DNA of 64,000 bases from Chryseobacterium rhizosphaerae (GCF_003385455.1 NZ_QNUF01000001.1:299293-363292), one strand, 5' to 3'; positions 36,364 to 46,713 are shown, counted from the first letter of the stretch. Program-made: numbers and translations. Notes: generated by a model not told the origin, from the sequence alone.

Positions 36364-38751
36364 TTATGATTTCTTTCCCGAAGCCTGCATCGGATTTACT
36401 TTTCCGCTTGCGCCTCCTCTTACGGAGCCTGCTTCCTGTTTTTGTTTAAATAACTGGAATTTTGAGGTTCCGCTATTAGATCCTGTACTACTCCAGAAGT
36501 TATTGGAAGTATCGATATCAGCTGTTTCCTTCATAGGGTCAAGTTGTATTGATACTAATTTCTTATCAAAATAATACGTCTTGGAAACTTTCTGTTCATT
36601 AAGTCTCCAGATTTGAGCTGATGATTTATCGTAAGATTTTGAACCATCTTCAAAAGTAAACTCAAGGATGATAGGCATGATCAGTCCACCTTTATTAGTG
36701 AAATCTATCTGATAAGCCGTAAGGTTTTTGAATTTCTCTTTATCCTTGGCATCCAAAGGAGTGGAGGCTTCAGTTTTGGTAATGTATTCCTTATGGGTAT
36801 CTATTTTTTCCTGACCTCTGTCATATCTGTAATAGAAGTCCTGAAGATCTTTATCTTTATCTACATAAAAAGTAATATTCTTATCCTCTCTGTTTCTTAT
36901 TTTGGAAATATCTTCGAAGCTGTTTACCAAAGGACTTTCAACCTGATATTTTTTCTCAGAAGCTGCTTTTGCTGTTTCCAGATCAGGAGTCGCTACCGTC
37001 ACTTTATCAATTGCGATATCTACAGGGTCTGTTCCATAGAACCAGCCTCTCCAGAACCAGTCAAGATCCTCACCGCTGGCATCTTCCATAGTACGGAAAA
37101 GGTCGGCAGGTTCAGGATGTTTGAATGCCCATCTTTTAGCATAGGTTTTGAATGCTTTATCAAAAAGTTCTCTTCCCATGATGGTTTCACGAAGGATGTT
37201 CAGCCCAGTCGCTGGTTTTGAATAAGCATTGGGCCCATACTGAACGATGTTTTCAGAATTGCTCATGATGGGTTCCAGCTGATCTTTCGGAAGTTTCATA
37301 TAATCTACGATCGTCCATGCCGGACCTCTTTTGGAAGGGAATTTATTATCCCATTTTTCTTCCGTAAGATATTCGGTGAAGGTATTGAGGCCTTCATCCA
37401 TCCAGGCCCATTGTCTCTCATCAGAATTGATGATCATGGGGAAGAAGTTGTGACCTACCTCATGGATGATCACTCCGATCATTCCATTTTTGGTTCCTTC
37501 AGAATAGGTTCCGTCTTTTTCAGTTCTTCCGAAATTGAAACAGATCATTGGGTATTCCATACCGTTGGATGCTTCCACAGATTGTGCTACAGGATAAGGG
37601 TAGGGAATGGTAAATTCCGAATAGGTTTTAATAGTGTGGGCTACTGCTTTTGTGGAAAACTTTCTGTAAAGTCCATAAGATTCTTTAGGATAAAAACTCA
37701 TGGCCATTACCTTATTATTGTTTTCAGGAATGGTTACCTGCATTCCGTCCCACACAAACTTTCTTGAAGAAGTCCAGGCGAAATCCCTTACGTTATTCGC
37801 TTCAAAAACCCATGTTTTTCTCTGTTTTGAATGGTTTTTCTCTGCTTTTTTAGCTTCATCCAGAGTAACGATTTCTATAGGTTCATTTGCCGATTCAGCT
37901 TTTCTATATCTTGATAACTGATCAGAAGTTAAAACCTGATCATAGTTTTTACATTCTCCGGTTCCACCTACAATATGATCTGCCGGAACATTCATTGAAA
38001 CTTTAAAATCTCCGAAAACCAGCGCAAATTCACCTCTTCCTGTAAACTGGTGATTTTGCCATCCCTGGAAATCGCTGTATACACACATTCTGGGATACCA
38101 TTGTGTCATGGTAAAAAGGTCGTTGCCGTCTTCAGGGAAATTTTCATAACCGCCACGGCCACCCATTTTTATTCTGTTGGAAATATTATAATTCCAGTCT
38201 ATTGTAAAGACGAGCTTTTCTCCTTTCTTCAGCACCTTGGGAAGATCTATACGCATCATTGTTTTATTGACGATATATTTCAAAGGATTTCCGGAAGCAT
38301 CCGTTACTTTTTCAAGGTTTACTCCATATCCGTTGTCTTTTACGGGCAGTTCAGTTGCTTTAAGCTGCTGATCAGTAGTGGAAGAAGGAAGTACGGATGA
38401 AGCTCCATAGCCTGCATTTCTGATATTGGAGTGCTCATTTTCGTCCAGCTGAAGCCAGATATAATCCAACTCATCAGGAGAATTATTATAATAGGTAATC
38501 GTTTCAGAACCTTTCAGATTTTTCTTGTCTTCATCCAGATAAGCGGTAATATTATAATCTGCTCTGTTCTGCCAGTATCCGTGTCCAGGAGCTCCTGAAG
38601 CCGTTCTGTAAATGTTGGGTGTAGGAAGAATAGTCCCGAGCTGCTCGAATTTGTTTCCGTGATTACTGCCAGGATTATTCTGAATATTTTGTGCGGTGAA
38701 ACCTGTATAAGCAAATACAGAAAGTGAAAGCATAACAACTTTTAACTTCAT
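36364..38751 (-). CDS. M1 family metallopeptidase, secreted
   Basis: A 795-residue protein with signal peptide 'VVMLSLSVFAYTGFTAQ'. The gluzincin site is 'VIIHEVGHNFFPMIIN' (near residue 430), with the third ligand in 'WMDEGLNTFTEYLTEEKW' about 20 residues later. It matches the M1 (aminopeptidase N-like) catalytic domain with a long C-terminal half, as in many Bacteroidota secreted members. No T9SS sorting domain at the end. It is a monocistronic gene; HupE/UreJ and DUF6702 genes follow upstream, a grouping I know from other Flavobacteriia. Confidence 0.88.
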   Translation of the reverse strand: MKLKVVMLSLSVFAYTGFTAQNIQNNPGSNHGNKFEQLGTILPTPNIYRTASGAPGHGYWQNRADYNITAYLDEDKKNLKGSETITYYNNSPDELDYIWLQLDENEHSNIRNAGYGASSVLPSSTTDQQLKATELPVKDNGYGVNLEKVTDASGNPLKYIVNKTMMRIDLPKVLKKGEKLVFTIDWNYNISNRIKMGGRGGYENFPEDGNDLFTMTQWYPRMCVYSDFQGWQNHQFTGRGEFALVFGDFKVSMNVPADHIVGGTGECKNYDQVLTSDQLSRYRKAESANEPIEIVTLDEAKKAEKNHSKQRKTWVFEANNVRDFAWTSSRKFVWDGMQVTIPENNNKVMAMSFYPKESYGLYRKFSTKAVAHTIKTYSEFTIPYPYPVAQSVEASNGMEYPMICFNFGRTEKDGTYSEGTKNGMIGVIIHEVGHNFFPMIINSDERQWAWMDEGLNTFTEYLTEEKWDNKFPSKRGPAWTIVDYMKLPKDQLEPIMSNSENIVQYGPNAYSKPATGLNILRETIMGRELFDKAFKTYAKRWAFKHPEPADLFRTMEDASGEDLDWFWRGWFYGTDPVDIAIDKVTVATPDLETAKAASEKKYQVESPLVNSFEDISKIRNREDKNITFYVDKDKDLQDFYYRYDRGQEKIDTHKEYITKTEASTPLDAKDKEKFKNLTAYQIDFTNKGGLIMPIILEFTFEDGSKSYDKSSAQIWRLNEQKVSKTYYFDKKLVSIQLDPMKETADIDTSNNFWSSTGSNSGTSKFQLFKQKQEAGSVRGGASGKVNPMQASGKKS

Positions 38752-38818
38752 AACCGAAATAATTTAATAATGATCAAAGATAATAATAAGCTGTTGAAAT
38801 AATGAAAATATTTCAAGG

Positions 38819-39397
38819 TTAAAAAGGAATTCTTTCCAATGCCATTTTTAAGGATAGAGCAAATACTCCGGAGGATACAAAGAGCACCCAATCTTTTTTA
38901 TTGACCTTTAAAATTTTAAGCAAAATAAACAGAATGATTAAAATAATAAAAACAATTACAATTTGCCCTAATTCCAATCCAATATTGAAACCTAGAAGCG
39001 GAATGGTGATTCCCTGACTTTTTGCAATCATTACCCTAGCCGTATTGGCGAAGCCCATACCATGAATGAGTCCAAAGATCAAAGCAAGGTAATAATTGGC
39101 CCGCATTAAGGTTTGCTTTTGATTTTTCATGATAATATTATCCAGTGATGTTAAAACAATAGTCAATGGAATTAAAAACTCTACCCAGTCGGAAGGAACC
39201 CTGAAAACATCCAGAATGCTTAAGGCTAGTGTAATAGAATGTCCAATGGTAAAAGCGGTTACCAGGATCAGAATTTTTTTCCAGTCTGTATAAGAATACA
39301 CAGCAATCAATGCCAGAACAAAGAGCTGATGGTCTAAAGCATCAAGGGAAATAATATGCTCCCATCCAAGGTTTAAATAAAATAGGAAATCCTGCAT
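38819..39397 (-). CDS. HupE/UreJ family membrane protein
   Basis: A 192-residue protein with six membrane helices. 'GWEHIISLDALDHQLFVLAL', 'WKKILILVTAFTIGHSITLAL' and 'LIFGLIHGMGFANTARVM' carry the conserved His residues of the HupE/UreJ_2 family (metal, mostly nickel, transporters or their relatives). No hydrogenase or urease genes are near, so the substrate is open. Confidence 0.82.
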   Translation of the reverse strand: MQDFLFYLNLGWEHIISLDALDHQLFVLALIAVYSYTDWKKILILVTAFTIGHSITLALSILDVFRVPSDWVEFLIPLTIVLTSLDNIIMKNQKQTLMRANYYLALIFGLIHGMGFANTARVMIAKSQGITIPLLGFNIGLELGQIVIVFIILIILFILLKILKVNKKDWVLFVSSGVFALSLKMALERIPF

Positions 39398-39542
39398 TTT
39401 ACAATAGATTATTAGATTTTGATTATTATGTTAAATTGGTTAATTGATTATTGTTTTTAGTGTAATTTGATTTGTTTGATTATTAATATGATATATTAAT
39501 GCTTAATGAGATAAAAATTGTATAATTGTATTGTTAAATATA
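39398..39542. other. AT-rich divergent region between HupE and subtilase genes
   Basis: 145 bases, rich in TTGATT/AATTG repeats. It must hold the promoters of both genes; I see no clear TAnnTTTG box. Confidence 0.3.
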
Positions 39543-42500
39543 ATGAAAATGGATTTTAAAAAATTACTCTTTGCAAAAGTAAACATTTCACGTGGAGGAG
39601 CGAAGCTTCTTAGAAATGCTACAGCTGCTTTTTTAGGATTGTATTCCTATGCTTTTTACGGGCAGGTACAAAAACTGGACTCTCGCTTTGATATTTTGTT
39701 AAAAAATAAAGAGAGCTTATCAAAAGGAAACCCTATAAAAGAGCTTGAGAATGGTAACATGAAATTGGATCAGCATCTGGTGGTGACCTCTAAAGGTGCT
39801 CAGACTATGTATTCATGTATTATTTATACCAAAGATCCGGAAAAATTGAAAGCGGATGGCTTTTTAGTGCAGACCCAGCTTCCAACTTTTTCTACGGCAT
39901 TGGTAAGTCTTGAGGATATTGATAAACTTACAAAACTTCCCTATGTAACTTCTGTAATGGCGCCTACCTTTGACGAGCTTCACAATGATGTGAGCAGAGC
40001 ACAATCCGGGGCAAGTCTTTTACAGGATGGGGTTTTCAATAATACAGCTTATAATGGAACGGGTGTTTTAGTCGGAATTTATGATACCGGGATAGACTGG
40101 AAGCATCCTGATTTCAGAAAAGCGGACGATCAGACAAAAAGTAGAATTGTTTCTATTTGGGATCAGACTCTGACGGCACAGGGAAGTGAAGTCTCTCCAA
40201 CAGGATTCGCAACAGGAGTGGAGTATACCAGAGCTCAGATTGAAGATGAGCTGGACGGTACTCCTGCAGGTTTTGTTCGTGAAAATGATATTAATGGACA
40301 TGGAACTCACGTAGCAGGAACTGCTGCCGGAAACGGTGCCGCTTTCGCAGATAAAAGACATAAAGGGTTCTCATCAGATGCAGATATCGTATTTGTAAAA
40401 GGAGGGAACGGATCTTTTCCTACTACGAATACCATTAATGCGTTGACGTATTTTAAGAATGTAGCCACCGCATTAAATAAACCTATCGTTGTAAATATGA
40501 GTATCGGAGGACAGGGAAGTGCTCATGACGGAACTTCTTCTCACGAGGTGGCTGTTAATGATTTTACAACATCAGCTCCGGGAAGAGTAGTCGTAATTTC
40601 TGCCGGAAACGAATATGGAGGAAATCTTCACAGAAAGGTTGATATAGAAGCAAGTGCTGTACAGTCTTATACTTTTACAGTAGCAAGTAATACTTCTGCT
40701 GCCACAGTATTTAGTTTTATCATGTATGCTAATGATAATACAGCAGTCACTGCAAAACTGACAGCACCTGATGGTCAGCAGTATACGCAGAATATAAGTA
40801 CAAATACTGCGCATAGTATTTTGGGAGGTGGATTTACAGCTACTATGTATAACTATTGGGGATCAGATAACAACAAACGTTATGTTCAGCTAGTGGTGAA
40901 TAGGGTGACGGGATCTACGGCCAACTGCCAGGGAACGTATACACTGGAAATTACCAATAACGGAACTCAAACCATTAATACCCATGGATGGCTTTACAGC
41001 CAGGGAGTAGCTACTACGTTACAAAACGGAGATAATGAATATATTGTTGGTTCTCCGGGAAATGCATCTAATGCAATTACTGTAGCTTCCTATATGGGAA
41101 GAGGAAGCTGGTATTCTTCTGTGGGAGGCTATCTTACCACTACACCACAGGAATTAATTTCTGCATTCAGTTCACAGGGGCCAAGAGTGGATGGTGTTCA
41201 GAAGCCGGAAATTACGGCATCAGGACAAAATGTGATCTCATCAAGGTCCAGTAATTCGGCTCCGGGAACTACAGATATTATTATTGGAACTGATTATTAT
41301 GTGAAAAATCAGGGGACCAGTATGTCTTCACCGGGAGTAGCCGGAGCGGTAGGCTTGTTGCTTCAGGCTAATCCAACTTTAACAGCAGCACAGGTGAAAT
41401 CCCGTCTTACTTCCAATGCAAGAAAAGACGGAGCAACAGGAACTGTTCCAAATGCAAGATGGGGATATGGAAAATTAGATATCTATAAAGCCGTTACTTC
41501 CGAATTAGGATGTGTGGCATCTAATTTTGAAATCGTAACATATGATGAACCTTATGTGGTAGTAAATACAGAAAGTAACAGTGCTAACAGTAATTTTGAT
41601 AATGCTTTATTAGCTGTTCGATATACACCGACACTGACCGGTAAATTGGGAGGATTCTCATTCTCTACAGGATCCGGTACACTTCCTAGTGATCTTGCGG
41701 TGGATATTCAGGTGAGAAAAGTAAATGCTAATGGAGATCCGGGGGATATTATTGCCACAAAAACAATTTCATCATGGCTAAACAGTACTCAAAGATTTAC
41801 CTGGAATTATGTTGATCTTTCTTCTATGAATATTCAGATGGTAACAGGAAAAGATTTTTATATTGTGATCAATGGTCTTGCCGGAAGAATTGCTATAAAA
41901 AATGAATCTATCGCAGTAAGTGGGCGAAGCAAAACTTCAACGGACGGGACAAGCTGGACAGCCAGAACTTTCGATCTTAAAATGAGAGCAACCATTTATG
42001 AAAATGTAGCAGAAGTGAAAACTCTGGCCACTGCTAACCAGACAAAAGCAAGTGCTGTGGCTGCAGGGTATAATTATTTTACAAATGCCTGCCAGCTGAT
42101 CTCAAGAGTAGAAAAAGAAACGGCAAGTACCGTAACAGGAAATGTAACTTCAAAAGTATGGGTTGATAATGTACAGCCTAATTATGTTTCAAGAAGATAT
42201 GAGATTAATCCTGCTACAGATGCTTCAACAGCAACAGGAAAAGTAACATTATATTTTAAACAGGCGGATTTTGATGCCTACAATGCAACAAACGTATTGA
42301 AATTGCCAACTTCACCTACAGATGTTGCCAATAAAGCGAATGTAATAGTGGAAAAATATACAGGAACCAGTGCCGGAAACACAGGTACAGTAGCTTCTTT
42401 TGGAAGTGCTGCAACAATCATCACTCCTGATGCGGCTGATGTGATATGGAATGATACTTACCAATATTGGGAAGTAAGCTTCCAGTCTGCAGGTTTTGGA

Positions 42501-42788
42501 GGATATTTTGTAAGAACAAACTCTGCATTGGGAACAGTGGATGTTAAACTGAATTCTACAGTTAATATCACTCCAAACCCGGCTAGAGATGTTGTCAATA
42601 TTCTCTTAGGAAACTATTCTAAAGCTTTGGTAACCATTCATGATGCATCCGGAAAATTGGTTAAGACGGCAAATGTTACTAGAGATTCAAATAAAATTGA
42701 TGTTTCAGCATTGGTAAAAGGAGTCTATATGTTTACCATTACACTGAATGACAATACAACACTAACTAAAAAAGTGGTGAAGCAATAA
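39543..42788 (+). CDS. S8 family serine peptidase (subtilase) with T9SS sorting domain
   Basis: A 1081-residue secreted protease from the ATG at 39543; a TTG four codons earlier is a weaker choice. The triad is D181 ('GIYDTGIDWKHPDF'), H253 ('NGHGTHVAGTAAG') and S593 ('GTSMSSPGVAG'), with a long insert of about 340 residues between the last two. Beyond the protease domain lie beta-rich modules, and the last ~75 residues ('NITPNPARDVVNILLG', 'SALVKGVYMFTITLND') are a T9SS type A sorting domain, so the enzyme is secreted or anchored at the cell surface. Its AT content is lower than that of most neighbours, as usual for exported T9SS proteins. Confidence 0.92.
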   Translation: MKMDFKKLLFAKVNISRGGAKLLRNATAAFLGLYSYAFYGQVQKLDSRFDILLKNKESLSKGNPIKELENGNMKLDQHLVVTSKGAQTMYSCIIYTKDPEKLKADGFLVQTQLPTFSTALVSLEDIDKLTKLPYVTSVMAPTFDELHNDVSRAQSGASLLQDGVFNNTAYNGTGVLVGIYDTGIDWKHPDFRKADDQTKSRIVSIWDQTLTAQGSEVSPTGFATGVEYTRAQIEDELDGTPAGFVRENDINGHGTHVAGTAAGNGAAFADKRHKGFSSDADIVFVKGGNGSFPTTNTINALTYFKNVATALNKPIVVNMSIGGQGSAHDGTSSHEVAVNDFTTSAPGRVVVISAGNEYGGNLHRKVDIEASAVQSYTFTVASNTSAATVFSFIMYANDNTAVTAKLTAPDGQQYTQNISTNTAHSILGGGFTATMYNYWGSDNNKRYVQLVVNRVTGSTANCQGTYTLEITNNGTQTINTHGWLYSQGVATTLQNGDNEYIVGSPGNASNAITVASYMGRGSWYSSVGGYLTTTPQELISAFSSQGPRVDGVQKPEITASGQNVISSRSSNSAPGTTDIIIGTDYYVKNQGTSMSSPGVAGAVGLLLQANPTLTAAQVKSRLTSNARKDGATGTVPNARWGYGKLDIYKAVTSELGCVASNFEIVTYDEPYVVVNTESNSANSNFDNALLAVRYTPTLTGKLGGFSFSTGSGTLPSDLAVDIQVRKVNANGDPGDIIATKTISSWLNSTQRFTWNYVDLSSMNIQMVTGKDFYIVINGLAGRIAIKNESIAVSGRSKTSTDGTSWTARTFDLKMRATIYENVAEVKTLATANQTKASAVAAGYNYFTNACQLISRVEKETASTVTGNVTSKVWVDNVQPNYVSRRYEINPATDASTATGKVTLYFKQADFDAYNATNVLKLPTSPTDVANKANVIVEKYTGTSAGNTGTVASFGSAATIITPDAADVIWNDTYQYWEVSFQSAGFGGYFVRTNSALGTVDVKLNSTVNITPNPARDVVNILLGNYSKALVTIHDASGKLVKTANVTRDSNKIDVSALVKGVYMFTITLNDNTTLTKKVVKQ

Positions 42789-42814
42789 ATGTCAGTCAAA
42801 TGATAATAATAAGT

Positions 42815-42846
42815 AAGCAGCAGTTTTATAACTGCTGCTTTTTTTA
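42815..42846 (+). terminator. Terminator of the subtilase gene
   Basis: AAGCAGCAGTT and AACTGCTGCTT form a perfect 11-bp stem with a TTAT loop and a run of T. Confidence 0.85.
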
Positions 42847-42868
42847 TATTTGTCAAAAAATAGAAGTA

Positions 42869-43381
42869 ATGCCGGGTAAATTTTTTTTAATATTTTTTTT
42901 ATCGCTAACAGTCATTTGTCAGAGTTTCAGAGCTGAAAATGTACATCCTTACCATGTAGGTTCTGTAGAAATAAATTATAACTCAAAATCAAAAACATTT
43001 GAGGTAGCCGGAAGATTTTTCTTAGATGACCTGGAAAATGGATTGAGTAAGAAATATGGCGGTTCTTTTCATTTTAATGATGAAAAATACAAAGAAAGGC
43101 TGAACGAAGCTTTACAAAAATATTGTCTGGAATATTTCAGATTAAAGACCGATAATCGGTTTTTGAAAATCAGTTATATTGGGTATGAAGAAGATCAGGA
43201 ATCCGTCAATGTCTTTCTGGAATCAGAACCAGTAGCGAATCCTAAGAAGATAGAAACAGCTGTTAGTTTTCTGTATAATCTGTTTGATGACCAGATTAAT
43301 ATTGTTCATATTATCATAGATGGTCAACGGAAGAGCGAAAAACTGTCCTATCCTAACCGGTATCTGTATAAACAGTTTTAA
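42869..43381 (+). CDS. DUF6702 family protein, secreted
   Basis: A 170-residue protein with signal peptide 'GKFFLIFFLSLTVICQSFRA' from the ATG at 42869. The mature start 'HPYHVGSVEINYNSKSKTFEV' and 'RFFLDDLENGLSKKYG' are typical of DUF6702, often found beside HupE/UreJ genes. Function unknown. A perfect -7 box (TATATTTG, 42845-42852) sits at the end of the preceding terminator, so it has its own promoter. In-frame sequence upstream to 42800 lies inside that terminator and is not part of the gene. Confidence 0.75.
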   Translation: MPGKFFLIFFLSLTVICQSFRAENVHPYHVGSVEINYNSKSKTFEVAGRFFLDDLENGLSKKYGGSFHFNDEKYKERLNEALQKYCLEYFRLKTDNRFLKISYIGYEEDQESVNVFLESEPVANPKKIETAVSFLYNLFDDQINIVHIIIDGQRKSEKLSYPNRYLYKQF

Positions 43382-43412
43382 ATTCTGATTATTCTATAAA
43401 AGATAAAAATAT

Positions 43413-43443
43413 AACAGTTACAGTAGAATGTAGCTGTTTTTTT
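43413..43443. terminator. Convergent terminator
   Basis: AACAGTTACA and TGTAGCTGTT pair with one G-U pair, followed by TTTTTT. Ends the DUF6702 gene from the left. Confidence 0.6.
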
Positions 43444-43445
43444 AG

Positions 43446-44039
43446 TTAACCTTCAAGCTGAAGTAAAGTATTGATACCTTTTGCATGAGCATGAAGGTCC
43501 GGAAAAAAATCATCATAACATTGCTGAAGCTTATCTTTATTCTTTAAAAAAGCTTCAAAAACAGGAATGTCTTTTTCCAGGTATTTGGCTTTATTAAGAA
43601 CATTCTGGATACTGAATTTTATCCCCCAATCTTCACGGTAATTATAAAGCCAGTCATCATGCTCCATTTTTACCAGCATTTTTTTGAAATTCTCCGGAAG
43701 CCATTCCTGATGCTCATTCAATACCCTGTAGACCTTCAGTGAATGGGCTTTCCATTCCGCTAAAGAGTTTAGGGAAAGATCCGTGGCTACAAAATAATCC
43801 ATGGAAACATCTACAAAGGCTCCGGCATATAATCTTACCAGGGGAGCAAATACTTTTTTTGCTTCGTGAATGGCCGGGTGGGAGTCTGTAAAGGTATCAA
43901 TGGCTCTGTGCAAAGTAATCCCATCCTGAATTGTCTTTGGAAATGAAAAACGATCCTTATTCCGGATAAAATCTTCAAGAAATTGTCCTACGATCTGTCC
44001 GTCGGTAAAGGATAGAAAAGAATGAGCCAGATAATTCAT
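43446..44039 (-). CDS. Acyl carrier protein phosphodiesterase (AcpH-like)
   Basis: A 197-residue cytosolic protein. 'MNYLAHSFLSFTDGQIVGQF' with 'EDFIRN', 'QDGITLHRAIDTFTDSHP' and 'AGAFVDVSMDYFVATDL' contain the His/Asp metal ligands of the AcpH (DUF479) family, which removes the phosphopantetheine arm from acyl carrier protein. Monocistronic. Confidence 0.85.
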   Translation of the reverse strand: MNYLAHSFLSFTDGQIVGQFLEDFIRNKDRFSFPKTIQDGITLHRAIDTFTDSHPAIHEAKKVFAPLVRLYAGAFVDVSMDYFVATDLSLNSLAEWKAHSLKVYRVLNEHQEWLPENFKKMLVKMEHDDWLYNYREDWGIKFSIQNVLNKAKYLEKDIPVFEAFLKNKDKLQQCYDDFFPDLHAHAKGINTLLQLEG

Positions 44040-44099
44040 ATTTTAAAGGTAGGAATTAAATGTGAATGGAAAATGTTTCGTAGGTAAATACTTTTAAAT

Positions 44100-45209
44100 T
44101 TAAAGCCCTTCCTGCTTTTTTCTAAATTCAGTAGGAGTCATTCCGGTCATTTTTTTAAAAATAGTATTAAAGGCTGTTTTAGAATTAAACCCGGATTCAA
44201 ATGCAATTCCTAATACGGAAAGTTTTGTAAAAGACTCATTTGTTAATAACTTTTTAGCATGTTCTATTCTGTATTTATTAACAAAATGAAAGAAATTTTC
44301 ATTAAAGCCATTATTCAGAAGATAAGAAAGCTGATGGGCATTAATCTGGGCCAGGTCAGAAAGTTTCAGGAGGTTAAGATCACCATCCAGATAAGGTTTT
44401 TCCGTTTCCATTAGAACATTTAATCTCAGTTTCAGAGTTTCAAATTCATGATCGGAAATTAATTTCTTCCTTTCCGTCAGTTCTTGCTCATTTTCTATTT
44501 CTATGGCCAATAACTCATTCCGCTGTTCCTTGTTGGCGGGATAGATTTCCTGTTGGCGAAGCACATAATAAAGTGTACTGTAGACAATGAATAAAAACAA
44601 CAGGTCCATAACCAGATGCTGATGCATTTTGTACATGAAAGTGTTAAACAATTCGTAACCGACTGTGATGATAATCGTTATGAAAAGCAGAAAACTTAAT
44701 TTGATAAGCCATTGTAGGTCAATATTCTCCGTGTTGGAAGAAATTGTTTTAATTCTTCTCTGATGTTTCCTTATTTTAAAATAAATGATAGCAATATAAG
44801 GCAGGTTATGAGAAACATCTATCAATAATACTATAATGCGGATGATCGGATTGTTATCAGAATAGAATAATAATATCCAGTAGATAACAGGAATGATAAG
44901 GCAAACCAGATCTCTCGCTTTAAACCTATAATCAGGATTAATAAAAAAGATAACACTGAAGAATAAAAGTATGGGCGTAAATATTTGTACAGCGTATAGT
45001 GAATCAATAAAAAACGGCCCTGCAGGAATTCCGCAAAAACGTAAAATATCCAGGACCCAGTAGCTGGACCACAACAATAAAAACATTCCAAAAAAGAAAT
45101 TGGCTTTCCTGTTGACCCTCATGGGATTTATCAATACCGTAAATGAGAGCAGGGTTAGCCCACCATAAAGCAATACCAGGACAAACTTCTGAATGTTTTC
45201 GAGTTGCAT
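44100..45209 (-). CDS. AraC-family transcriptional regulator with membrane domain
   Basis: A 369-residue protein with about seven membrane helices over the first 220 residues and an AraC DNA-binding domain at the end: 'LKLSDLAQINAHQLSYLLNN' and 'SVLGIAFESGFNSKTAFNTIFKKMTGMTPTEFRK' form the two helix-turn-helix units. Such membrane-bound AraC regulators are common in Flavobacteriia and respond to unknown signals. The gene is 13 bp downstream of radA and may share its transcript. Confidence 0.85.
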   Translation of the reverse strand: MQLENIQKFVLVLLYGGLTLLSFTVLINPMRVNRKANFFFGMFLLLWSSYWVLDILRFCGIPAGPFFIDSLYAVQIFTPILLFFSVIFFINPDYRFKARDLVCLIIPVIYWILLFYSDNNPIIRIIVLLIDVSHNLPYIAIIYFKIRKHQRRIKTISSNTENIDLQWLIKLSFLLFITIIITVGYELFNTFMYKMHQHLVMDLLFLFIVYSTLYYVLRQQEIYPANKEQRNELLAIEIENEQELTERKKLISDHEFETLKLRLNVLMETEKPYLDGDLNLLKLSDLAQINAHQLSYLLNNGFNENFFHFVNKYRIEHAKKLLTNESFTKLSVLGIAFESGFNSKTAFNTIFKKMTGMTPTEFRKKQEGL

Positions 45210-45222
45210 TTTTTATGTTTTA

Positions 45223-46572
45223 CTAAAAAAGTCTTTCATGAAAATCTTCAATTTTACTTACTTCCTCAATCTTTATCCCGAATTTTCTTTTTGGAATTTT
45301 ATTAAGATTGGAAACAAATATTTTCTCGTAGCCCAGTTTTTCAGCTTCCGTAATTCTCTGCTCAATCTGAGCCACCGGACGGATTTCTCCACTTAAACCG
45401 ATTTCCCCGGCAAAGCAGAAGTGTTCGGAAATGGCAATATCTTCATTGGATGAAAGAACAGAGGCAATCACAGCCAGGTCAAGAGCCGGATCATCTGTTT
45501 TGATACCTCCGGTAATATTAAGGAAAACATCCTTAGCTCCAAGTTGAAAACCTGCTCTTTTTTCTAATACCGCCAATAGCATATTCAGCCTTTTCGAATC
45601 AAAGCCTGTTGAACTTCTTTGTGGAGTTCCATATACGGCTGTACTTACCAAAGCCTGGATTTCCAATAACATCGGACGGTTTCCTTCCAGGGTTACAGCA
45701 ACTGAATTACCGGAAAGCTCTTCAAATTTCTTGGTAATCAGAATTTCAGAAGGATTTTTAATTTCCTTTAATCCCTGAGAGATCATCTCGTAAATTCCGA
45801 TTTCAGAAGTAGATCCAAAACGGTTTTTATTGGCTCTTAGCAATCTGAAAAGATGATTCCTGTCCCCATCGAAGTTTAAAACTACGTCTACCATGTGTTC
45901 CAGTACCTTAGGGCCGGCAATCTGACCGTCTTTGGTGATATGCCCTACCAGAAATACAGGTGTACTGTTTTCTTTGGCATATTTAATAATTTCATTAGAA
46001 CATTCTCTGATCTGAGAAACGGTTCCCGGGGAACTTTCAATCAATTGAGACTGAAGGGTCTGAATAGAATCAATAATGATAAAATCAGGTTCCAGTTTTT
46101 TGGCTTCATGAAGAATCTTTTCCAATGATGTTTCGGTGAAAAGAAAACAGTTTGGATTTTGAACATCCGTAAGCCTGTCTGCCCTCATTTTAATTTGAGA
46201 AGCACTTTCCTCACCGGAAACATAGAAGACTTTTTTCTTCATTTTTAAGGCAAGCTGAAGTAGCAGTGTAGATTTTCCAATGCCGGGTTCCCCGCCAATC
46301 AGGGTAACTGATCCTAAAACGATTCCGCCTCCCAGTACACGATTCAGTTCTTCGGAAGGGGTTTTTATTCTCGGTTCCTCACTGGTTTCCACTTCAATGA
46401 TGTTGATCACATGCTGTTTGGTTTTGGAAAACGGAGGAGTCTTATGAGAGGGTTTTTCTACCACCTCTTCCACTAAAGTATTCCATTCTCCACAGTTTTT
46501 GCATTGTCCCATCCACTGAGAGTATTGAGAACCACAGTTTTGACAGAAATATGCTGTTTTCAGTTTTGCCAT
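45223..46572 (-). CDS. radA: DNA repair protein RadA
   Basis: A 449-residue protein with an N-terminal C4 zinc finger (C10, C13, C24, C27 in 'CQNCGSQYSQWMGQCKNC'), Walker A 'GEPGIGKST' at residues 94-102, the RadA-specific 'KNRFG' motif near residue 250 and a C-terminal Lon-like domain. RadA/Sms helps branch migration in recombination. First gene of the unit with the AraC-type regulator. Confidence 0.95.
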   Translation of the reverse strand: MAKLKTAYFCQNCGSQYSQWMGQCKNCGEWNTLVEEVVEKPSHKTPPFSKTKQHVINIIEVETSEEPRIKTPSEELNRVLGGGIVLGSVTLIGGEPGIGKSTLLLQLALKMKKKVFYVSGEESASQIKMRADRLTDVQNPNCFLFTETSLEKILHEAKKLEPDFIIIDSIQTLQSQLIESSPGTVSQIRECSNEIIKYAKENSTPVFLVGHITKDGQIAGPKVLEHMVDVVLNFDGDRNHLFRLLRANKNRFGSTSEIGIYEMISQGLKEIKNPSEILITKKFEELSGNSVAVTLEGNRPMLLEIQALVSTAVYGTPQRSSTGFDSKRLNMLLAVLEKRAGFQLGAKDVFLNITGGIKTDDPALDLAVIASVLSSNEDIAISEHFCFAGEIGLSGEIRPVAQIEQRITEAEKLGYEKIFVSNLNKIPKRKFGIKIEEVSKIEDFHERLF

Positions 46573-46671
46573 ACTGCGAAGTTATAAAAAAATGCATTTT
46601 TTTTCCGAAGTTTTACTGGATTTAATAATAAAAACTAACATACATCAATGTCAGAAATATCTTTTATATAT

Positions 46672-46679
46672 TAGCTTTG
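46672..46679 (+). promoter_or_regulatory. -7 element of the YceI gene
   Basis: TAGCTTTG, a match to TAnnTTTG, 34 bases before the ATG. No clear -33. Confidence 0.4.
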
Positions 46680-46713
46680 TCTAATTAAAATAGTAATATA
46701 AAATATAATTACA

